A stretch of 64,000 bases of DNA, from contig NZ_PDCP01000033.1 in NCBI RefSeq assembly GCF_002553505.1, forward strand, positions 1-64,000. Direction: 5' to 3'. Each line of letters begins with the position of its first letter. Within the stretch, counting starts at the first letter, position 1. The notes below the pieces were generated by a model. The model had not been told where the DNA came from. It made no database searches and saw only the letters and a program-made list of their open reading frames with translations. The stretch comes from Mycolicibacterium agri (GTDB lineage Bacteria > Actinomycetota > Actinomycetes > Mycobacteriales > Mycobacteriaceae). Both the position numbers and the translations under genes were made by a program. Below are positions 59,233 through 64,000 of the stretch, piece by piece.

Positions 59233-60371
59233 CCGACTGCGTCGTCGAAGTCGGGCCGGGTGTCGTCCGCGGGCCGAACGATGCGCCAGCCGAACTGGTG
59301 TCGACAGCGCTGGAGTGCATCGACGACGAGATCGCCCTGCTCGACGACGAACCCGTTGCCGTTGCGGCGCTGTGGCGTGAGCTGTTTCGGTACGTTCTGC
59401 GCGACGGCGCCTCATCAGCCGTGCTGGTCGTTCCGACGTGGTGGCCGCAGCCGTGGATCGACCGCGTGCGGGATGCGGTGAATGTCGGGAATCCGATTGT
59501 GGTGCAACGCAGTTGTGTGTTGTCGCGCGACGCGCCGGGGATCCCGATCGTCGTCGAGATCGCTCCGGAGTTCGTGGCGGTTTCGCGCGACGGTCGGGTA
59601 ATCGCGGCAGAACCCCGACTCGGCGCCTCCGCAGACATCGCAGCGGCGGTGGTTGAGCGTGTCGGTAGAGCAGCCACGGTGATTATCGACGCGCCGTTCG
59701 GTATCCAAGATGCTTCAGGCCTCGCCACCGCGATCGGGGAACGCCTTCGCAGCGAGGGTGTTTCGGTGACGATCGCCGATCCCGATCGAATCCTGACGCC
59801 GCCTCGCGAAACCCGGCAACGCGTGGAGCTGCCCGCGCGGAGGTTCCGCATGGCGCAGGCAGCCGGTGTGGTATCCGTGGCGCTGGCGTGCGTCGGAGCT
59901 GGCGTCGTGTACGGCCTCAACGGCTCCGACGAGGCGCCGGTGCCCATGACGCTGCTGGTGGAAGGCCGGGTTGGGGTCAAGGTGCCGGCGCAGTGGAAGG
60001 CACAGCGGATCACGGCGGGACCGGGTTCGGCGCGGGTGCAGGTGTCGGCGCCCGACGGCGGCGCCGCCGTCCTGATGACGCAGACGCAGGTGCGCAGAGG
60101 GGAGACGCTGACGGCGACGGCGGCGGCGCTGCGAAGCGCGCTGGACGACCAACCGGATGGCGTGTTCACCGACTTCAACCCCGACGACCGGCGGGCCGAA
60201 CGCCCCGCCGCCACATATATAGAGGCGCGAGAAGGTCGTCGGATCGACTGGGCGGTGTTCGTGGACGACACCGTGCGTATCGCTATCGGCTGCCAGCGCG
60301 GTTTGGACGAGGAGCCTGGCCTGCGCGGCATCTGCGACGAGGCCATCCGGTCGGCGCACGCCATCGCGTGA
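59229..60371 (+). CDS. Type VII secretion-associated protein (Rv3446c-like)
   Basis: 380 residues from the GTG overlapping the eccC4 stop. An N-terminal domain of about 180 residues (CVVEVGPGVVRGPNDAPAEL, VLVVPTWWPQPWIDRVRDAV) has an actin-like pattern without clear nucleotide motifs. One membrane helix (MAQAAGVVSVALACVGAGVV, near 205-225) follows. The periplasmic C-terminal domain includes VLMTQTQVRRGETLTATAAAL. The gene is conserved between eccC4 and esxU in ESX-4 loci; an accessory membrane role is inferred. Confidence 0.88.
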   Translation: MTDCVVEVGPGVVRGPNDAPAELVSTALECIDDEIALLDDEPVAVAALWRELFRYVLRDGASSAVLVVPTWWPQPWIDRVRDAVNVGNPIVVQRSCVLSRDAPGIPIVVEIAPEFVAVSRDGRVIAAEPRLGASADIAAAVVERVGRAATVIIDAPFGIQDASGLATAIGERLRSEGVSVTIADPDRILTPPRETRQRVELPARRFRMAQAAGVVSVALACVGAGVVYGLNGSDEAPVPMTLLVEGRVGVKVPAQWKAQRITAGPGSARVQVSAPDGGAAVLMTQTQVRRGETLTATAAALRSALDDQPDGVFTDFNPDDRRAERPAATYIEAREGRRIDWAVFVDDTVRIAIGCQRGLDEEPGLRGICDEAIRSAHAIA

Positions 60372-60453
60372 ACTTTCCGAAATTGGATGGAACCGAATGG
60401 GGCGGCGCTGCGTCGTAATCACAACACGACCGAAAGACAGGGAAAGGGCCGCG

Positions 60454-60771
60454 ATGACGACACCCGGATCGTTGAATACCGACCTCGCGCTGATGACGTC
60501 GGTCGCCGGCAAGATCGATGCCCGCAATGACGAGATTCGCGCAATGCTGCAGGCGTTCATCGGGCGGATGGTCAATGTGCCGCCCTCGGTCTGGGGCGGG
60601 GTGGCGGCGACGCGGTTCAGGGAAGTGGTGGACCGCTGGAACACCGAGTCGACAAAGCTGCATGTCGCGTTGAGTGGGATCGCCGAAACCCTGCGTCTCA
60701 ACGAGCGGACGTTGCGCGAGGCGGCCGAGAGCCATTCGCAGCAGATCGGCGCCGTCGGCGGAAACATCTAA
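60454..60771 (+). CDS. esxU: ESX-4 WXG100 protein EsxU
   Basis: 105 residues from ATG 60454, with GGAAAGGG upstream. A helical hairpin with the WxG turn at PPSVWGGVAATRF; helix 1 is MTSVAGKIDARNDEIRAMLQ and helix 2 ends SHSQQIGAVGGNI. It is expected to pair with EsxT and leave the cell through ESX-4. Same length as the M. tuberculosis protein. Confidence 0.95.
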   Translation: MTTPGSLNTDLALMTSVAGKIDARNDEIRAMLQAFIGRMVNVPPSVWGGVAATRFREVVDRWNTESTKLHVALSGIAETLRLNERTLREAAESHSQQIGAVGGNI

Positions 60772-60781
60772 GGGGGACAGC

Positions 60782-61078
60782 ATGGATCCGGTGCTTTCGT
60801 ACCACTTCGACGAAATCGAGTACACCGTCCGGCAGGAAATTCACACGACGTCGGCCCGACTCAACGCGGCGCTGGAGGACCTACGGGCCCAGATCGCGCC
60901 GCTGCAGGAGATCTGGACGCGCGAGGCGGCGCAGGCGTATCGCATCGAGCAGGCCAAGTGGGATCAGGCGGCGGCCGCTCTGAACGAGATCCTGTTCAGT
61001 CTCGGCAACGCCGTGCGCAACGGCGCCGACGACGTCGCGGCGACCGACCGCAGCGCGGCCAGCGCCTGGGGCGCGTAA
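60782..61078 (+). CDS. esxT: ESX-4 WXG100-like protein EsxT
   Basis: 98 residues. Helical hairpin with the turn QEIWTREAAQAY: Trp is kept but the Gly of WxG is Arg. Helices are FDEIEYTVRQEIHTTSARLN and WDQAAAALNEILFSLGNAV. It follows esxU by 10 nt and is the last gene before the strong terminator at 61130. Partner of EsxU. Confidence 0.94.
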   Translation: MDPVLSYHFDEIEYTVRQEIHTTSARLNAALEDLRAQIAPLQEIWTREAAQAYRIEQAKWDQAAAALNEILFSLGNAVRNGADDVAATDRSAASAWGA

Positions 61079-61129
61079 CGCCAACACGCAGCGACGCGAC
61101 AACCAGAGTGCGCGCTGTGCGACAGACCA

Positions 61130-61180
61130 CTGTGCGGTCCCGTTGGGAGGGGAGACCACGGGACCGCACAGTTCTGTTTT
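61130..61180 (+). terminator. Intrinsic terminator of the ESX-4 operon
   Basis: Perfect 14-bp stem CTGTGCGGTCCCGT (61130-61143) / ACGGGACCGCACAG (61158-61171), 14-nt loop, then TTCTGTTTT. It is one of the strongest terminator structures in the window. Confidence 0.8.
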
Positions 61181-61183
61181 CGT

Positions 61184-61233
61184 GTGTGAATCTGGTGACG
61201 GTTTTCGGCGTATTTGCGTCGCCAGATTCACAC
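61184..61233. repeat. Second long hairpin after esxT
   Basis: GTGTGAATCTGGTGACG (61184-61200) pairs with CGTCGCCAGATTCACAC (61217-61233) over 17 bases with one G-T wobble; the loop is 16 nt. It stands 12 nt after the terminator and is probably a separate dispersed palindrome. The rest of 61234-61285 shows nothing that I can interpret. Confidence 0.75.
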
Positions 61234-61285
61234 TCGAGGCCAAGGCGCGCCGGGTGCATGCCCCGCTGCCGGCGTCGAACGCGTT

Positions 61286-61315
61286 TTGACCTGCGCTGAC
61301 GCTCGCCGGTATGCT
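61286..61315 (+). promoter_or_regulatory. Sigma-A type promoter of rplM-rpsI
   Basis: -35 TTGACC (61286-61291), 18-nt spacer, -10 TATGCT (61310-61315). It gives a leader of about 120 nt before the rplM GTG at 61443. Confidence 0.6.
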
Positions 61316-61442
61316 GCTCGGTTGGCGTGCGGTACGCCGGGATCTCGGGTCAATGTCGGTCGCCGAGACCATCCCAGCCGCGGACGCCCTGACCGGCACC
61401 CGGGTCAAACCGGGATCCACCCGAGTAGAGAAGGTAGACGCT

Positions 61443-61882
61443 GTGCCTACATACACGCCGAAGGCCGGTGACACCACGCGTACGTGGTACGTCATCGATG
61501 CCACCGACGTGGTGCTCGGCCGGCTCGCCGTCGCGGCAGCAACGCTGTTGCGCGGCAAGCACAAGCCGACATTCACGCCGAACGTCGACGGTGGCGATTT
61601 CGTCATCGTCATCAACGCCGACAAGGTCGCCATCGGTGGCGACAAGCTCAACAAGAAGTTCGCCTACCGCCACTCGGGTTATCCCGGTGGTCTGCACAAG
61701 CGCTCGCTTGGCAGCGAGATGCAGCGCCACCCCGACAGGGTGGTGGAGAAGGCGATCGTCGGGATGCTTCCGCACAACAAGCTCGGCCGTCAGATCAAGA
61801 AGAAGTTGAAGGTCTACGCCGGCCCGGAGCACCCGCACACCGCCCAGCAGCCGGTGCCGTACGAGATCAAGCAGGTGAGCCA

Positions 61883-61886
<4 letters not shown>
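61443..61886 (+). CDS. rplM: 50S ribosomal protein L13
   Basis: 147 residues from GTG 61443, the length of the mycobacterial protein; the open frame extends upstream to 61311 but that part is leader. Segments TWYVIDATDVVLGRLAVAAA, TFTPNVDGGDFVIVINADKV, RHSGYPGGLHKRSLGSEMQR and IVGMLPHNKLGRQIKKKLKV are canonical L13. It binds 23S rRNA early in assembly. The stop overlaps the rpsI start (GTGA). Confidence 0.98.
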
Positions 61887-62401
<515 letters not shown>

Positions 62402-62413
62402 TCTGCTTCACCT

Positions 62414-62457
62414 CACCGCCCGGTATGCCACGCGCATGCCGGGCGGTGTGCTTCTTT
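62414..62457 (+). terminator. Intrinsic terminator of rplM-rpsI
   Basis: 15-bp stem 62414-62428 / 62434-62448 (CACCGCCCGG core, one G-T wobble), 5-nt loop, followed by TGCTTCTTT. It may serve both strands, as the minus-strand gene ends at 62536. Confidence 0.75.
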
Positions 62458-62530
62458 GCTCCTCGCGTGCGCGGTGTGTTTCTGTGCTCCTCGCGTGCGC
62501 GGTGTGTTTCTGTGCTCCTCGCGTGCGCGG
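62446..62530 (-). repeat. 28-bp tandem repeat array, same family as at 10824, inverted
   Basis: Units start at 62458, 62486 and 62514 (exact 28-bp period), with a diverged partial copy before. On the minus strand the unit contains CGCGCACGCGAGGAGCA, the core of the 10824-10916 repeat. The ATGACC part is changed to CAGAAACAC, so no start codon is formed. It lies between rpsI and the 3' end of the AIM24 gene. Confidence 0.88.
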
Positions 62531-62535
62531 GCGCT

Positions 62536-63294
62536 TTAGCGGCCCAGGAAGTTGCCGAGGACCCCGGCGACCGTCGACCCCGCCTGGCCCGCTTGCTGGC
62601 CGCCGCCGGTGCCGCCCATGAACGAGCGCGCCACCTCCTCCGATGGCTGCACGACCACAAAGCCGCGGCCGCTGAACGACATCGTGAAGGCCTCGCCGGT
62701 GGTGCGGCCGATGAGCGTGCCCAGGCCCAGTTGGTCGGCGCGGTGGAAGCCGGTCTGCAGCGACGCCGACCAGCAGACCGCGGCCTGCGGGTCCGCGTAG
62801 GTGGGCTGGTCGACGTTGAGCACGACTGGGCTGCCCTTAGTCGTGACCGCGATGCGGCCCTGACCGGAGAACACGCAGTTGAACAGCCCGGCATTGGACA
62901 GCATGCCGGCGCCCTGTACGCGGCGGATGTCGTAGGACAGCGTCGGGTCGAACGCGAGCACGTTCTTGCCGTTGATGGTCAGCCCGTCGTGCGGGCCCTC
63001 GAGGTCGATCAGGTGGATGTCGGAGGCCAGGTCGGCCAAGAAGATCTCGCCCTGGCCTGTGCACTTCATCAGCGGGACGCCCTCGCCGGTGACCTGCTGT
63101 TTGATGAACTGCCCGACGCGGCTGGCGCCGAGCGCCTGGAAATGGACATTGCCCTGGTAGGCGACCATGGAGCCCTGGCGCACCATCATCTCGCCGTTGA
63201 GCGAGACCTTGAGCATCTTGCCGTTCTGCAGCTTCATGCCCGGCTGCTCCATCTGGGCCTCGGCGTTCTGCGGCGAGAACAAGTCGCTGCGCAT
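62536..63294 (-). CDS. AIM24 family protein
   Basis: 252 residues from ATG 63294, with AAGGGAG upstream. AIM24/TIM-barrel-like beta fold: MVRQGSMVAYQGNVHFQALG, GEGVPLMKCTGQGEIFLADL, GPHDGLTINGKNVLAFDPTL and GLGTLIGRTTGEAFTMSFSG. It ends with a Gly/Gln-rich stretch (MGGTGGGQQAGQAG). The cellular role is not defined in bacteria. No signal peptide or membrane helix. Confidence 0.85.
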   Translation of the reverse strand: MRSDLFSPQNAEAQMEQPGMKLQNGKMLKVSLNGEMMVRQGSMVAYQGNVHFQALGASRVGQFIKQQVTGEGVPLMKCTGQGEIFLADLASDIHLIDLEGPHDGLTINGKNVLAFDPTLSYDIRRVQGAGMLSNAGLFNCVFSGQGRIAVTTKGSPVVLNVDQPTYADPQAAVCWSASLQTGFHRADQLGLGTLIGRTTGEAFTMSFSGRGFVVVQPSEEVARSFMGGTGGGQQAGQAGSTVAGVLGNFLGR

Positions 63295-63581
63295 CGGCGC
63301 TCCCTTCGACGGCGGTACCCTGGCCGAAACGGCTAGCAGGGACGCTAACCACGGACACCGCGCAGAAAAATAGGGTGTTTCCCTACCGAATGGCGCGCAT
63401 CAGTAACGATCTTGGAAGCTCGGCAGAAATACCGTTAGGGTCTTTCACCTGCGCTGACGACGACAGATTACTTAGATAGAGCTAATTAGCTACTTTATCG
63501 GTAAGCCAAGTGCCACAACTTTATTGGCCAAATCGTGTTTAGCTGCCGCCCTGATCGTGGAAGCCCTCTATCCGGGAGCAG
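63295..63581. other. AT-rich intergenic region
   Basis: 287 bp between the divergent AIM24 gene and the structured leader of the last gene. It contains a stretch of unusually high A+T (63465-63535) with a perfect 12-bp palindrome AGCTAATTAGCT at 63480-63491, a plausible regulator site. No promoter can be assigned with confidence. Confidence 0.5.
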
Positions 63582-63685
63582 GGCGCGCCTTTCGCGCCAG
63601 GCAGGCAGTTCCTGCCACCGGTGGTCATACCGAGACCACGGGTTTGGGGGCCGGACAACTGCTTCCTGACAGAAGGGAGAACGCA
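63582..63685 (+). promoter_or_regulatory. Structured 5' leader with three consecutive hairpins
   Basis: GGCGCG/CGCGCC (63582-63598), GGCAGG/CCTGCC (63600-63616) and GTGGTC/GACCAC (63621-63639) are perfect, back-to-back stems. A fourth, weaker stem CTTC/GAAG (63662-63675) includes the start of the ribosome binding site GAAGGGAGAA. This layout fits a cis-regulatory RNA. I could not match it to a known riboswitch class. Confidence 0.5.
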
Positions 63686-64000
63686 ATGGCAAGCATGATG
63701 AAGAGGGTGGCCGCAGGCACCGTACTGGGCGGCTCGATGCTGTTCACCGGCGGAATGGGTCTCGCGAGCGCCGCACCGCCGCAGGTCCAGGACGGACTGG
63801 TGAACGTGGCCGTCGGCGACGTCAACGTCGTGCGCGACGTGCAGGTTGAGGCGGTCGCCCAGGTGTTGGCGACGGTGTGCCCCGATGTGAACGTCGAGGA
63901 CGTCAACGTCCTGGCCGAGCAGGTCGATGAGGACGGCGGCACGCAGCAGGTCGCGGAGTGCACCGCCTTCACGCAGCCGGTGAACCTGACCCAGAACGGG
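63686..64000 (+). CDS. Secreted small protein, partial (runs off window)
   Basis: 105 codons without a stop, from ATG 63686 with GAAGGGAGAA upstream. Signal peptide: ASMMKRVAAGTVLGGSMLFT, ending GLASA-APP. The mature part is Val/Asn/Asp-rich with recurring VNV units (VNVAVGDVNVVRDVQVEAVA, VEDVNVLAEQVDEDG) and two Cys. I do not recognise the family; the repeat-like beta pattern could suit a surface-assembling protein, but this is speculation. Confidence 0.75.
   Translation, partial: MASMMKRVAAGTVLGGSMLFTGGMGLASAAPPQVQDGLVNVAVGDVNVVRDVQVEAVAQVLATVCPDVNVEDVNVLAEQVDEDGGTQQVAECTAFTQPVNLTQNG

Noticed and set aside
63582..63685. A c-di-AMP (ydaO-type) riboswitch
   Set aside because: The conserved GGGGA and GGGUGAAU-like blocks of that class are not visible; only the hairpin-rich layout is similar.

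Overview
This 64 kb window is from a high-G+C actinobacterium that reads as a fast-growing mycobacterium (Mycolicibacterium type). The evidence is gene content and gene order: secY-adk-mapA-sigL-rslA, the mmsA/fadE9/mmsB valine operon, rmlB-rmlC, infA-rpmJ-rpsM-rpsK-rpsD-rpoA-rplQ-truA, cutinases, a complete ESX-4 (type VII secretion) locus and rplM-rpsI. Blocks that correspond to Rv073x-075x and Rv344x-346x of M. tuberculosis lie side by side here. GTG starts and 1-4 nt overlaps (ATGA, GTGA, TGATG) are frequent.

Layout. 1-255 is the tail of an IS30-type transposase. 378-4037 (minus) holds four tandem LCM-type methyltransferases. 4331-8335 (plus) is secY-adk-mapA, then sigL-rslA. 8405-12979 (plus) is a four-gene cassette (ThDP enzyme, SRPBCC protein, KAS III-like protein, aminotransferase) inserted between rslA and the MarR gene that follows rslA in M. 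tuberculosis. A sequence matching the sigma-L consensus (TGAACC-N16-CGT) precedes both sigL and this cassette, so the cassette is probably a sigma-L target. 13019-18230 contains the MarR gene, a frameshifted hemerythrin-like gene, a GAF histidine kinase/LuxR regulator pair, a HAD protein, and a secreted protein gene preceded by a perfect CRP-type site. 18246-21863 (minus) is valine catabolism. 22064-30017 (minus) holds three LLM-type F420 oxidoreductases, a decayed enoyl-CoA hydratase, rmlB-rmlC, a histidine kinase with a cyclic-nucleotide domain, and a receiver/thioredoxin-reductase-like fusion without the CxxC centre.

30474-35193 (plus) is the infA-to-truA ribosomal/RNA polymerase block. 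35190-37269 holds three tandem cutinases. 37296-49504 is accessory DNA between the cutinases and ESX-4. It contains a DMT transporter and CGNR regulator diverging from a palindromic operator, a DUF3237 protein, and a bidirectional locus: a cyclase-ATPase, a large FAD enzyme, three unrecognised proteins and a polyprenyl synthetase. The shared C-terminal domains and compact divergent promoter make this locus the best candidate for an undescribed system. 49646-61078 holds a PE-PPE hydrolase and ESX-4 (eccB4, mycP4, eccD4, eccC4, Rv3446c-like, esxU, esxT). The eccC4 operon has a GGAACC-N16-CGTCTA promoter of the sigma-M class and appears leaderless. 61443-62401 is rplM-rpsI. The window ends with an AIM24-family gene and a secreted-protein gene cut by the edge, the latter with a strongly structured leader.

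Two 28-bp tandem repeat arrays of one family (10824-10916 and 62446-62530, opposite orientations) and several long intergenic hairpins are scattered through the window. No tRNA, rRNA or CRISPR array was seen.
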